Assembly: GCF_016921115.1 (NCBI RefSeq)
Contig: NZ_JAFFZS010000004.1
Span: forward strand, 62,001 to 126,000
Direction: 5' to 3'
DNA length: 64,000 nt
From: Streptomyces actuosus
Lineage (GTDB): Bacteria > Actinomycetota > Actinomycetes > Streptomycetales > Streptomycetaceae
Position 1 is the stretch's first letter; every line of letters starts with the position of its first letter. Positions 1 through 8,394 of this stretch are shown piece after piece. The translations under genes and the position numbers were made by a program. The notes beneath the pieces are model-generated. The model saw only the letters and a program-made list of their open reading frames with translations, ran no database searches and was not told the origin of the DNA.

Positions 1-210
1 CTTGAAGACGCGGGCCTCGATGTGGTGGGCGCCGGGCATGCCGTTGGCGGTGGGCGGGCCCTCGTAGAACACCCACTCGGGGCGGCCCTCGGACTGCTCC
101 AGGCTCTTGGCGAAGATCTTCTGCTCGCGCCAGAAGTCGAGCACCGCGTGCTCGAGCGCGGGCAGGTCGACCTGGGCGGGCACCTGGCGGTACGTCGGCG
201 CTGTTGTCAT
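1..210 (-). CDS. ileS: Isoleucyl-tRNA synthetase, N-terminal part (cut by window start)
   Basis: Charges tRNA-Ile with isoleucine in the cytoplasm. Only the first 70 codons are present, running off the left edge. The visible protein starts MTTAPTYRQVPAQVDLPALE and contains FYEGPPTANGMPGAHHIEAR, the class I synthetase active-site region of IleS (PPTANG followed by the HIGH-equivalent PGAHH, about residues 52-62). The ATG at 210 is preceded by GGAGGAAG at a normal distance, and that Shine-Dalgarno sequence sits in one arm of a hairpin (221-252). The gene therefore lies directly behind an isoleucine T-box leader, which is strong independent support for the assignment. The C-terminal half and the KMSKS motif lie outside the window. 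Confidence 0.96.
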   Translation of the reverse strand, partial: MTTAPTYRQVPAQVDLPALEHAVLDFWREQKIFAKSLEQSEGRPEWVFYEGPPTANGMPGAHHIEARVFK

Positions 211-220
211 CAGCGATCTT

Positions 221-526
221 CCTCCGGCGGACGTTCTGCCTTCCGTCGGAGGGACGAGAGCCTGCTGTCGGCCTGCGCCGCTGTCGGCGCGCTCCCGCGG
301 TACCACCCTCCTTGGCCCCCGGCGTGCCGCACACGTCGGTGAGCCCCCTCATTGGGGTCGCGATGCCGGTTCTACCGGCCGCGCCCCGATGCTTGCGCTG
401 CGGGTGGCGGCTTTCCTCCGGCGGCTCCGGGGTGATCTTCACGTCGCGCTCGCCCCCGGGCTCACACCGTCCCCGGGTCGCTCTGGGCTGCGTACGCCGC
501 TACTCGTCCCCATCCACGCTTTTCGC
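221..526 (-). promoter_or_regulatory. Isoleucine T-box riboswitch in the ileS leader (translational type)
   Basis: On the minus strand the invariant T-box sequence AGGGTGGTACCGCG is perfect (plus-strand 296-309). It binds the uncharged tRNA acceptor end. Upstream, GACGAGTAG and GTGAAGATCACC look like the two sides of the specifier loop (AGUA/GAA E-loop motif), with ATC (434-436), an Ile codon, as specifier. Downstream, CCTCCGACGG (243-252) can pair at 9 of 10 positions with CCGCCGGAGG (221-230), which contains the ileS Shine-Dalgarno sequence. This predicts that translation initiation is switched, as known for actinobacterial ileS T-boxes. Uncharged tRNA-Ile should free the ribosome site. Stem boundaries are inferred by eye. 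Confidence 0.93.
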
Positions 527-533
527 TCCGCCC

Positions 534-539
534 AGTGTA
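534..539 (-). promoter_or_regulatory. Putative -10 element of the ileS T-box transcript
   Basis: Minus-strand TACACT lies about 8 bases before the first recognisable T-box leader sequence and gives a leader of roughly 315 nt, as expected for a T-box RNA. No convincing -35 hexamer was seen. Confidence 0.5.
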
Positions 540-825
540 CGGCTCCTCGCGGACCGCGGCCGACCGGGTTTCCGCGCAGGCGGAGTCGTACCGGCACGGT
601 GTGCGCGATGACCCGAATGGTCAGGTACGGGTGGTCGGATCCGAGGATGCCCGATTTTGCGGAATACCTGGCGGGGAGCTGGGCACAACGCATGCAGGCT
701 CGGCGCACGTCGTGCGCGAGGCGGGCGAATCGGGCGGTGTGCCCCGTTGCCGTGGGGCTCAGGCCGATTTATCGTCCCAGCACGATTTCGCGTGCAAGAT
801 CACAATATGTGAAGGGGCCGCGGCC

Positions 826-1971
826 ATGGTGGCGAAGAAGACCGCCGCACAGCAGTCGGCGTCCGACAGGTCCGCAGGTGCCTCCGGCCGCGGTGCGGCC
901 AGGGACACGGACGCCGAGAAGAGCACCCGGGCGCGGGCCGCGGCGGGGGCTTCGAAGCCGGTGAAGCGGGCGCGGACGGCGGGCCAGGCCGACGGTGCCG
1001 CCCGGACGTCCGCCGGGGACGAGCCCTCGACCTCGGGAAAGCCGGCGGTGGAGGGGACGGCGGCCGGGGTGACGGAAGCCGGTGCGACGGCCGGGAAGAA
1101 GGCGGCGGCCGGGAAGACAGCGGCGAAGAAGGCCCCGGCGAAGAAGGCCGCGGCGAAAAGGGCTCCGGCGAAGAAGCGCGCGGCGAAGAAGGCCGCGCGC
1201 CCCGGGGGGAAGGCCGCGGCGGGTGAGGCACCGGCCGAGAAGGGGTTGGCCGCGGAGGGCGGCGCCGGCCGGTCCACGGCCGCGGGCCACGCCCCGAAGA
1301 AGGCTTCCGCACGGAAGGCTCCCGCGAGGAGGCACGCCACCGAGGAGGCCGCGCCGGCGCCGGGCGGCGTCGGGAAACGGCCGGGTGGGAAGGCATCCGC
1401 GGAGAAGAGCGGCGCCGCGAGGGGCGCCGGCGCGAAGGGCACGGTCAAGAAGGCGGGCGCGGCGCAGGCCGCGGAGCAGACGGGAGCCACGACAGTGGTT
1501 GCGAAGAAGACTCCTGGCACGGCCACGACGGCGGAGACCGCCGTCCCCAAGGCGCGCCTCGCCGCGGCGGAGCCCGGCGAACTGGCGGTCCGCCCCGGTG
1601 AGGACCCCTGGACCCCGGAGGAGGTCGAGGAGGCCCGGGCCGAACTGCTGGCCGAGGCGACGCGGCTGCGGGACGAGATCGCCTCGTCCGAGGCGTCCCT
1701 CGTGGGGCTGATGCGGGACTCCGGCGACGGCGCGGGCGACGACCAGGCGGACACCGGCACCAAGAACATCACGCGGGAGCACGAGATGGCGCTCGCCGCC
1801 AACGCGCGCGAGATGCTCATCCAGACCGAGCGCGCCCTGGAGCGGCTGGACGCCGGCACCTACGGCCTGTGCGAGAACTGCGGCAACCCGATCGGCAAGG
1901 CCCGCATGCAGGCCTTCCCCCGGGCCACCCTGTGCGTGGAGTGCAAGCAGAAGCAGGAACGACGGTACTGA
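826..1971 (+). CDS. DksA/TraR-family zinc-finger protein with long histone-like Lys/Ala-rich N-terminus
   Basis: 381 residues. The C-terminal ~130 residues form a DksA/TraR-type domain: a charged helical hairpin followed by a C4 zinc finger (CENCGNPIG, then CVEC; spacing C-x2-C-x17-C-x2-C). DksA-like proteins bind RNA polymerase through the secondary channel. The N-terminal ~240 residues are low-complexity, with many AKK, PAKKA and GKA repeats resembling histone H1 tails, suggesting nucleic-acid binding. The start at 826 (MVAKKTAAQQ) is chosen because GAAGGGG precedes it; the frame is open further upstream but without coding character. The position between ileS and lspA matches Streptomyces core gene order. 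Whether the tail binds DNA, RNA or neither is inference. Confidence 0.85.
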   Translation: MVAKKTAAQQSASDRSAGASGRGAARDTDAEKSTRARAAAGASKPVKRARTAGQADGAARTSAGDEPSTSGKPAVEGTAAGVTEAGATAGKKAAAGKTAAKKAPAKKAAAKRAPAKKRAAKKAARPGGKAAAGEAPAEKGLAAEGGAGRSTAAGHAPKKASARKAPARRHATEEAAPAPGGVGKRPGGKASAEKSGAARGAGAKGTVKKAGAAQAAEQTGATTVVAKKTPGTATTAETAVPKARLAAAEPGELAVRPGEDPWTPEEVEEARAELLAEATRLRDEIASSEASLVGLMRDSGDGAGDDQADTGTKNITREHEMALAANAREMLIQTERALERLDAGTYGLCENCGNPIGKARMQAFPRATLCVECKQKQERRY

Positions 1972-2060
1972 TCCGCCGCCCCACCCATCCTGAGCACGTG
2001 GGTCCCGCAGGGTGTGCCGTACCCTCGTCCTCAGTCAGGCACCTAGGTTGAGGGACTCAC

Positions 2061-2651
2061 GTGGCAGAGGCGGAGCGCATCATCGGTACGCCGGACACCC
2101 CTGGTGACAGCGGCGACACGGCGGCCGGAGCGGATGGCCGGGACGTGGTGACCGAGCGGCCCCGGGGCAGGCGGCGGATCGCCGTGCTGTTCGCGGTGGC
2201 CGCCTTCGCCTTCGCGCTCGACCTGATCAGCAAGATGCTCGTGGTCGCCCGGCTCGAGCACCATGCACCGATCGAGATCGTCGGTGACTGGCTGGAGCTC
2301 AACGCGATCCGCAACCCGGGTGCGGCCTTCGGCTTCGGACAGGCCTTCACGATCATCTTCACGGTGATCGCGGCGGCTGTGATCGTGGTGATCGTCCGCC
2401 TGGCGCGCAAGCTCTACAGCCTCCCCTGGGCGATCGCACTCGGCCTGCTGCTGGGCGGCGCGCTCGGCAACCTCACGGACCGGATCTTCCGCTCACCGGG
2501 GATCTTCAAGGGCGAGGTGGTCGACTTCATCGCGCCCAAGCATTTCGCCGTGTTCAACCTCGCGGACTCGGCGATCGTCTGCGGCGGCATCCTGATCGTC
2601 CTGCTGTCGTTCCGCGGCCTGGACCCCGACGGGACCGTCCACAAGGACTGA
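2061..2651 (+). CDS. lspA: Lipoprotein signal peptidase (signal peptidase II)
   Basis: Membrane aspartyl peptidase that removes the signal peptide from diacylglyceryl-modified prolipoproteins. 196 residues with a disordered ~35-residue N-terminal extension and four membrane segments. Family motifs are all visible: DLISK (54-58), NPGAAFGFG (85-93), GNLTDR with catalytic Asp140, VVDFI, and FNLADS with catalytic Asp169. GTG start, preceded by GAGGGACTCAC. It is followed closely by rluD. Its upstream partner enzyme Lgt is encoded at 41896 in the same window. Confidence 0.95.
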   Translation: MAEAERIIGTPDTPGDSGDTAAGADGRDVVTERPRGRRRIAVLFAVAAFAFALDLISKMLVVARLEHHAPIEIVGDWLELNAIRNPGAAFGFGQAFTIIFTVIAAAVIVVIVRLARKLYSLPWAIALGLLLGGALGNLTDRIFRSPGIFKGEVVDFIAPKHFAVFNLADSAIVCGGILIVLLSFRGLDPDGTVHKD

Positions 2652-2700
2652 ACGGGCCGGGCCGGACGGGCGCGCTGTCGGGACCGTCTCCCCCGTCCGG

Positions 2701-2706
2701 CATACT
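2701..2706 (+). promoter_or_regulatory. Putative -10 of a leaderless rluD transcript
   Basis: CATACT lies 6 bases before the rluD GTG and there is no Shine-Dalgarno sequence at the normal place, so transcription probably starts at or next to the start codon. Confidence 0.45.
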
Positions 2707-2712
2707 CGACGG

Positions 2713-3657
2713 GTGAGCACGATTCCCGAGATCCGTACCCTGCCCGTGCCCGACGGCCTGGAGGGCGAGCGCGTCGACGCCGCCATCTCCCGCATGTTCG
2801 GCTTCTCCCGCACCAAGGCCGCAGAGCTGGCCGCGGCGGGCAAGGTGCTGGTCGACGGCACGGTGGTCGGCAAGTCCGAGCGCGTCCGCGGCGGAGCCTG
2901 GCTGGAGGTGGAGATGCCGCAGGCGCCCGCGCCGGTGCAGGTCGTCGCCGAGCCGGTCGAGGGCATGGAGATCGTGCACGACGACGACGACATCGTCGTG
3001 ATCGTCAAGCCGGTCGGCGTCGCCGCCCACCCCAGCCCCGGCTGGAGCGGACCCACGGTCATCGGCGGTCTGGCCGCCGCCGGCTACCGGATCTCCACCT
3101 CCGGCGCCGCCGAGCGGCAGGGCATCGTCCACCGCCTCGACGTCGGCACCTCCGGTCTGATGGTGGTCGCCAAGTCGGAGTACGCGTACACGTCGTTGAA
3201 GCGCCAGTTCAAGGAGCGCACGGTCGACAAGCGCTACCACACGCTCGTACAGGGCCATCCGGACCCCACCAGCGGCACCATCGACGCCCCCATCGGCCGC
3301 CACCCGAACCACGACTACAAGTGGGCGGTCACCGCGGACGGCAAGCCGTCCGTCACCCACTACGACCTCATCGAGGCCTTCCGCGCCGCCTCCCTGCTCG
3401 ACGTGAAGCTGGAGACCGGCCGCACCCACCAGATCCGCGTCCACATGGCCGCCCACCGCCACCCCTGCGTCGGCGACCTCACCTACGGCGCCGACCCGAC
3501 CCTCGCCAGGCGACTGCGCCTGTCCCGCCAGTGGCTGCACGCCGTGCGCCTGGGCTTCGAACACCCGGGGGACGGCCGGTGGGTGGAGTTCGCCAGCGAC
3601 TACCCCGACGACCTCCAGCAGGCGCTGGACCAGGTCCGCGAGGAGACCTACGGATGA
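2713..3657 (+). CDS. rluD: 23S rRNA pseudouridine synthase, RluA/RluD family
   Basis: Converts specific uridines of 23S rRNA (or possibly tRNA) to pseudouridine. 314 residues: an N-terminal S4 RNA-binding domain (about 15-75) followed by the RluA catalytic domain. The active-site motif [12 protein letters not shown] is at 140-151 with catalytic Asp143, and the C-terminal [11 protein letters not shown] motif is intact. The GTG start follows a -10-like CATACT and lacks a ribosome-binding site. The stop overlaps the next gene by 4 bases (ATGA), implying translational coupling. The exact target base (RluD-like versus RluC/A) cannot be read from the sequence. Confidence 0.92.
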   Translation: MSTIPEIRTLPVPDGLEGERVDAAISRMFGFSRTKAAELAAAGKVLVDGTVVGKSERVRGGAWLEVEMPQAPAPVQVVAEPVEGMEIVHDDDDIVVIVKPVGVAAHPSPGWSGPTVIGGLAAAGYRISTSGAAERQGIVHRLDVGTSGLMVVAKSEYAYTSLKRQFKERTVDKRYHTLVQGHPDPTSGTIDAPIGRHPNHDYKWAVTADGKPSVTHYDLIEAFRAASLLDVKLETGRTHQIRVHMAAHRHPCVGDLTYGADPTLARRLRLSRQWLHAVRLGFEHPGDGRWVEFASDYPDDLQQALDQVREETYG

Positions 3658-4124
3658 GCGCGTCCCTCTGCGCGGTGCGTGTCGCCGAGGACCCCGCCGA
3701 CCGCGAGGCCTGCTTCGCCCTGCGCAAGGAGGTCTTCGTCGGCGAGCAGGGCGTGCCGGAGGACATCGAGTACGACGCGCACGACCCCGGTGCGGTCCAT
3801 GTGCTGGCCGTCCGGGAGGACGGGGTGCCGCTCGGCACCGGCCGGCTGCTGCACGGCGCGGCGGCCCTCGCCCAGGGCACCGGCGACGCGTCCGTGGGCT
3901 CCCTCGGCCGGCTCGCCGTGGCCCGCGAGGCGCGCGGCCTGGGGGTCGGCGCGGCCCTGGTGCGGGCCGTCGAGGACGCGGCGCGCGCCCTCGGTCTGAC
4001 CGCGGTGGACCTGCACGCGCAGACGCACGCCCTGGGCTTCTACGAGCGGCTCGGCTACGTCCCCTACGGCCCGGAGTACCAGGAGGCGGGCATCGCGCAC
4101 CGGGCGATGCGTCGCGTGCTGTAG
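3654..4124 (+). CDS. GNAT-family N-acetyltransferase (ElaA-like)
   Basis: 156-residue single-domain acetyltransferase. The acetyl-CoA-binding motif [13 protein letters not shown], lies at 91-102. The N-terminal [21 protein letters not shown] and the C-terminal [10 protein letters not shown] are typical of the ElaA/YitI-type subgroup. The substrate is unknown for this subgroup. ATG overlaps the rluD stop in an ATGA junction, so it is probably translated with rluD. Confidence 0.85.
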   Translation: MSASLCAVRVAEDPADREACFALRKEVFVGEQGVPEDIEYDAHDPGAVHVLAVREDGVPLGTGRLLHGAAALAQGTGDASVGSLGRLAVAREARGLGVGAALVRAVEDAARALGLTAVDLHAQTHALGFYERLGYVPYGPEYQEAGIAHRAMRRVL

Positions 4125-4214
4125 CCGACGGCGTCAGAAAGCGCTGGTGGGAGGGGGGCCGTGGCAGGCTGGAGGTCTGCCGTCGGACCGTCGACCCCTC
4201 CGGAGCGCTGACCC

Positions 4215-5801
4215 GTGGACCAGCTGGCCCTGCTGTTCGTGCTGCTGCTCGGGGCCGTGGTGAGCGTACCGGTCGGGGACCGGCTGCGGTTGCCCGCGCC
4301 GGTGCTGATGACGCTGCTCGGCATCGTGCTCGCCGTGCTGGAGTTCGTGCCGAACGTCGCCGTCCCCCCGGACCTGATCCTGCCGCTGCTGCTGCCCCCG
4401 CTGCTCTACGCGGCGGTGCGGCGCACCTCCTGGCGGCAGTTCGCGTCCAACGTCCGGCCGATCCTGCTGCTGGCGGTCGCGCTGGTGCTGGTCACCACCG
4501 CATGCGTGGCCGCGGTCGCGCACACGATCGTGCCCGGGTTGAGCATCGGCGCCGCCGTCGTTCTCGGGGCGCTGGTCGCACCGCCCGACCCGGTCGCGGC
4601 GACGGCGGTAGCCGGGCAACTCGGGCTGCCGCGCCGACTGGTCTCCATCCTGGAGGGCGAGGGCCTCTTCAACGACGTCACGGCCATCGTCCTGTACAAC
4701 GTGGCGGTCGCGGCCGTCGTCAGCGGCACCTTCTCGCCCTGGGGTGCGGGCCTGGACCTGGTGCTGTCCGCGGTGGTCGCGCTGGGCGTCGGGCTCGCAC
4801 TCGGCTGGGGCGCGAACAGACTGCTCGGCCTGCTCGGGGAACCCACCCTGCAGATCGGCCTGACCCTGCTGGTGCCGTACGCCTCCTATCTGCTCAGCGA
4901 GGAGATGCACGGCTCCGGCGTGCTCGCGGTGCTGGTGACCGCGCTGTTCCTGGCCGAGTACGCCACCGACGCCGACGACGTCATGGCGCGGTTCGCCGGG
5001 CACACGTTCTGGGACGTCGTCGACACCCTCGTCACCGGGGTCGCCTTCGGGCTGATCGGCCTGGAACTGCACAACGCGATCCGTACGGCGCAGGGGCGGT
5101 GGGCCGACATGCTCGGCTGGGCCGGCACGGTCGTCGGCGTCGTGATCGCCGTACGGCTGGTGTGGCTGCTGCCGGCGACATGGCTGACCAAGCGGCTGCA
5201 CGCCCGCCGGGACTACGACGAGGAGATCCCGATGAGCTGGCGGGAGACCGTGATCATGTGGTGGTCCGGGATGCGGGGTGTGGCCTCCGTGGCGCTGGCC
5301 CTGGCCGTCCCGCTCGGCGTGGACGGCGGCGCGCCGTTCCCCGACCGCGACGAGATCGTGTTCATCGCCTTCGGCGTGATCATGGCGACGCTGGTGGTGC
5401 AGGGACTGACCCTCCCGACGCTGGTCCGCCTGCTCGGCGTGCAGTCCGACAGCGCCCGGGAGAAGGCGTTCGAGAAGCAGCTGGCCGTCCGCGCGGCGAA
5501 GGCGGCCAAGCGGCGGCTGCGGGAGATCGAGCAGGTCGAGGAACTGCCGGAGGAGCTGTCCGAGCAGATGCTGCGCAGAGCCTTCGAGATCGGGGTGCGG
5601 ATCAGTCCCGACCTGGGGGAGGAGGAGCGGCGGGAAGCCCACGAGCAGCGGGTGCGCCGGCTCAAGCGGGTGCGGCGGATCCAGGGCGAGATGCTCAGCG
5701 CCGCCCGCCACGAGGTGCTGGCGGCCCGCAGCGAGCCGGGGACGGACCCGGAGGTGGTGGACCGGGTCCTGCGCCATCTGGACGTGCGGAGCCTGCGCTG
5801 A
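4215..5801 (+). CDS. CPA1-family Na+(K+)/H+ antiporter
   Basis: 528-residue inner-membrane exchanger. The first ~390 residues form about a dozen hydrophobic segments with NhaP/NHE signatures: VAPPDPVAATAV (121-132, ion-site Asp125) and EGEGLFNDVTAIVL (147-160, Asn-Asp pair). The last ~130 residues are a charged cytoplasmic tail rich in Arg/Glu, probably helical and regulatory. It would exchange Na+ or K+ for protons for pH and salt balance. GTG start at 4215; upstream 4125-4214 is non-coding. Ion preference cannot be predicted. Confidence 0.9.
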   Translation: MDQLALLFVLLLGAVVSVPVGDRLRLPAPVLMTLLGIVLAVLEFVPNVAVPPDLILPLLLPPLLYAAVRRTSWRQFASNVRPILLLAVALVLVTTACVAAVAHTIVPGLSIGAAVVLGALVAPPDPVAATAVAGQLGLPRRLVSILEGEGLFNDVTAIVLYNVAVAAVVSGTFSPWGAGLDLVLSAVVALGVGLALGWGANRLLGLLGEPTLQIGLTLLVPYASYLLSEEMHGSGVLAVLVTALFLAEYATDADDVMARFAGHTFWDVVDTLVTGVAFGLIGLELHNAIRTAQGRWADMLGWAGTVVGVVIAVRLVWLLPATWLTKRLHARRDYDEEIPMSWRETVIMWWSGMRGVASVALALAVPLGVDGGAPFPDRDEIVFIAFGVIMATLVVQGLTLPTLVRLLGVQSDSAREKAFEKQLAVRAAKAAKRRLREIEQVEELPEELSEQMLRRAFEIGVRISPDLGEEERREAHEQRVRRLKRVRRIQGEMLSAARHEVLAARSEPGTDPEVVDRVLRHLDVRSLR

Positions 5802-5828
5802 CACGACCCCGGCGGCACCGGACGCTCG

Positions 5829-5834
5829 TAGGAT
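5829..5834 (+). promoter_or_regulatory. Putative -10 of a leaderless SDR transcript
   Basis: TAGGAT lies 6 bases before the ATG at 5841, with no Shine-Dalgarno sequence between them. Confidence 0.5.
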
Positions 5835-5840
5835 CGGATC

Positions 5841-6581
5841 ATGGCTCGCAATGTGGTGATCAGTGGCGGTGGTACCGGAATCGGGCTTGCGGCGGCGCAG
5901 GCCTTCGCCGCGGACGGGGACCGGGTGCTGCTGCTCGGCCGCCGCGCCGAGGTGCTGGAGAGGGCCGGGGTGCCCGGGGCCCTCACGCACGCCGCGGACC
6001 TCAGCGACCCCGCCGGGGTGCGCGGGGCGGCCCGGCTCGTCGCGGAGGAGTTCGGCGCGGTGGACGTCCTGATCCACAGCGCGGGGGGTGCAGGCTATCT
6101 GGAGCCGCCGAGCGACAGCGACGACCCGCTCGACACGGTCGCCTACGACTGGACCCTCAACTTCCGCCTCAACACCCTCACCGCGGTACTGCTCACCGAG
6201 GCGCTGAAGGACCGGCTCGCCGAGCCCGGCGGGCGCGTGCTGTTCATCGGCTCCATCGCCGCCTACCGGGGGTCCGGCAGCGGGGCGTACGCCGCGGCCA
6301 AGGCCGCACTGCACCCGTACACCCACCATCTGGCCCGGCAGCTGGGACCGCGCGGCGTCACCGTCAACGTGGTCGCGCCGGGGTACGTCGAGGACACCGG
6401 GTTCTTCGGCGGGGGCATGACCGAGGAGCGGCGTGCGCAGCGCATCGCCGAGACCTCGACCGGCCGGGCGGGCACGCCCGGGGACGTGGCCGCCACCCTG
6501 CACTGGCTGGCCTCTCCGGGAGCCGGGCACATCACCTCCCAGATCATCCAGGTCAACGGCGGCGCCGAGCGCGGCCACTGA
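5841..6581 (+). CDS. Short-chain dehydrogenase/reductase
   Basis: 246-residue classical SDR with an NAD(P)-binding GGGTGIG (9-15), Ser138 in FIGSIAAY, and the catalytic pair Tyr150/Lys154 in YAAAK. The C-terminus NGGAERGH closes the Rossmann domain as in FabG-like enzymes. Substrate unknown; FabG-like 3-oxoacyl reduction is one possibility, but the gene is not in a fatty-acid or polyketide context. Its stop is only 12 bases from the convergent mscS stop. It probably starts leaderless from TAGGAT at 5829. Confidence 0.88.
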   Translation: MARNVVISGGGTGIGLAAAQAFAADGDRVLLLGRRAEVLERAGVPGALTHAADLSDPAGVRGAARLVAEEFGAVDVLIHSAGGAGYLEPPSDSDDPLDTVAYDWTLNFRLNTLTAVLLTEALKDRLAEPGGRVLFIGSIAAYRGSGSGAYAAAKAALHPYTHHLARQLGPRGVTVNVVAPGYVEDTGFFGGGMTEERRAQRIAETSTGRAGTPGDVAATLHWLASPGAGHITSQIIQVNGGAERGH

Positions 6582-6593
6582 CCGGGCCGGGCA

Positions 6594-7724
6594 CTACCCC
6601 CGGCCGGTGCGCGGCGTCTCGTGGGCGCGGCGCACCACGCCGTCCCGGGGCTTGTGGACGGTCGGCGGGCCGGTGGGCGCGCCGGGCGGCAGTACGGCGT
6701 CCGCGGTGTTGACCCGGGGCAGCGCGTACGGGTGCTTCTCCGACAGCCAGCGGATCATCTGCTCGCGCACGGTGACCCGCACCGTCCAGATGTCGTCGGC
6801 GTCCTTCGCGGTCATCAGGGCCCGGACCTGAAGGGTGTTCGGCGTGGAGTCGGTGACCGCGACCCCGTAGTTGCGGCCGTCCCAGGCCGGGCACTCGCGC
6901 AGGATGTCGCGGAGCCTGTCGCGCATCTCCTCGATCGGGGCCGAGTGGTCGAGGTGCCAGAAGACCGTGCCGGTCATCTGCGGGGTGCCGCGCGACCAGT
7001 TCTCGAACGGCTTGGACGTGAAGTACGACACCGGCATGGTGATCCGGCGTTCGTCCCAGGTCCGCACGGTCAGGAAGGTCAGCGTGATCTCCTCGACGGT
7101 GCCCCACTCGCCGTCCACCACCACGGTGTCCCCGATGCGCACCATGTCGCCGAAGGCGATCTGCAGCCCGGCGAACAGGTTGCCCAGGGTGGACTGGGCG
7201 GCCACGCCGGCGACGATGCCGACGATGCCGGCCGAGGCGAGCAGGGAGGCGCCGGCCGCCCGCATCTCGGGGAAGGTCAGCAGCATCGAGGCGATCGCGA
7301 GGACGCCGACGGTGGCCGACACCACCCGCATGATCAGCGTCACCTGAGTGCGCACCCGCCGGACCCGGGCCGGGTCGCGGTCCCGGTGGGCAGTGGCGTA
7401 CCGGCTGTACGACGTCTCGACGACGGCGGAGGCGATCCGGATCACCAGCCAGGCCGTCGCTCCGATCAGCACCAGGGTCAGGATCTGCCCGACACCCGCC
7501 CGGTGCTCGGGGAGCAGTCGCGCCTGGTCGTAGGACCCTCTGAGCACGGCCGCGCACAGCACCAGCTGGTAGGGGATGCGTCCGCGGCGCAGCAGCCCCC
7601 ACAACGGGGTCTCGCCGTGCCGGCGGTCGGCCTTCTGCAGCAGCCGGTCGGTGGCCCAGCCGATGGCCAGGGTGAGGAAGACCGAGCCGCCGATCACGAT
7701 CAACGGGCGGAGTACGTTCTCCAT
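6594..7724 (-). CDS. Small-conductance mechanosensitive channel (MscS family)
   Basis: 376 residues. N-terminal membrane helices are followed by the MscS pore/beta domain: the Gly/Ala-rich pore-lining helix ASLLASAGIVGIVAG with AAQSTLGN (about 185-205), then FAGLQIAFGDMVRIGDTV and EWGTVEEITLTFLTVRTWDERRI. The C-terminal ~40 residues are Pro/Arg-rich. It would open under membrane tension during hypo-osmotic shock. On the minus strand TACGTT sits 7 bases before the ATG without a ribosome-binding site, so the transcript is probably leaderless. Confidence 0.9.
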   Translation of the reverse strand: MENVLRPLIVIGGSVFLTLAIGWATDRLLQKADRRHGETPLWGLLRRGRIPYQLVLCAAVLRGSYDQARLLPEHRAGVGQILTLVLIGATAWLVIRIASAVVETSYSRYATAHRDRDPARVRRVRTQVTLIMRVVSATVGVLAIASMLLTFPEMRAAGASLLASAGIVGIVAGVAAQSTLGNLFAGLQIAFGDMVRIGDTVVVDGEWGTVEEITLTFLTVRTWDERRITMPVSYFTSKPFENWSRGTPQMTGTVFWHLDHSAPIEEMRDRLRDILRECPAWDGRNYGVAVTDSTPNTLQVRALMTAKDADDIWTVRVTVREQMIRWLSEKHPYALPRVNTADAVLPPGAPTGPPTVHKPRDGVVRRAHETPRTGRG

Positions 7725-7819
7725 GCCTGAGAACGTAACCGCATCCGGCAGGTCGCGAACATGGGCCCCCGTCGGGCGGTGCCGCGGGCGCCGCCGGTTC
7801 CGGCTGGCACCATGGGCTC

Positions 7820-8392
7820 ATGAACATCATGCTCTTTCACTCGACCTACGGCCTGCGCCCCGCGGTGCGCGCCGCCGCCGACCGGCTGCGGGAGGCCGGG
7901 CACGAGGTGTGGACGCCGGACCTGTTCGAGGGGCGGACGTTCGACTCGGTCGAGGAGGGCTCGGCGTACAGGGCGGAGGTCGGCAAGGACGAGCTGCTCA
8001 AGCGCGCCGTGCTGGCCGCCGCTCCCTACTCGGAGCGGGGGCTGGTGTACGCCGGGTTCTCGCTCGGTGCCTCGATCGCGCAGACGCTCGGCCTCGGCGA
8101 CGAGCGGGCGCGTGGCCTGCTGCTCCTGCACGGCACGTCGGACCTCGCGCCGGATACGCGGGTGGACGAGCTGCCGGTGCAGCTGCACGTGGCCGAGCCG
8201 GACCCGTTCGAGACGGACGACTGGCTGAGCGCCTGGTATCTGCAGATGGGCCGTGCGGGCGCCGATGTGGAGGTCTACCGCTACGCCGGGGCCGGCCACC
8301 TCTACACCGACCCCGACCTGCCCGACCACGACGCGGAGGCCGCCGAGGCCACCTGGCGGGTGGCGCTCGGCTTCCTCGGCTCGCTCGGGTAG
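7820..8392 (+). CDS. Dienelactone hydrolase-family alpha/beta hydrolase
   Basis: 190 residues, compact alpha/beta hydrolase without a lid. The nucleophile elbow is GFSLGAS (79-85) with Ser81, where classical dienelactone hydrolases carry Cys. A likely acid (Asp128) and His160 (GAGHLYTDPD) complete the triad. Starts MNIMLFHSTYGLRPAV. Physiological substrate unknown. The stop lies two bases from the convergent metalloprotease stop. Confidence 0.85.
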   Translation: MNIMLFHSTYGLRPAVRAAADRLREAGHEVWTPDLFEGRTFDSVEEGSAYRAEVGKDELLKRAVLAAAPYSERGLVYAGFSLGASIAQTLGLGDERARGLLLLHGTSDLAPDTRVDELPVQLHVAEPDPFETDDWLSAWYLQMGRAGADVEVYRYAGAGHLYTDPDLPDHDAEAAEATWRVALGFLGSLG

Positions 8393-8394
8393 CG

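Noticed and set aside
535..825. N-terminal extension of the DksA-like protein
   Set aside because: Contains the ileS promoter region and lacks coding character; MVAKK start at 826 has a ribosome-binding site.
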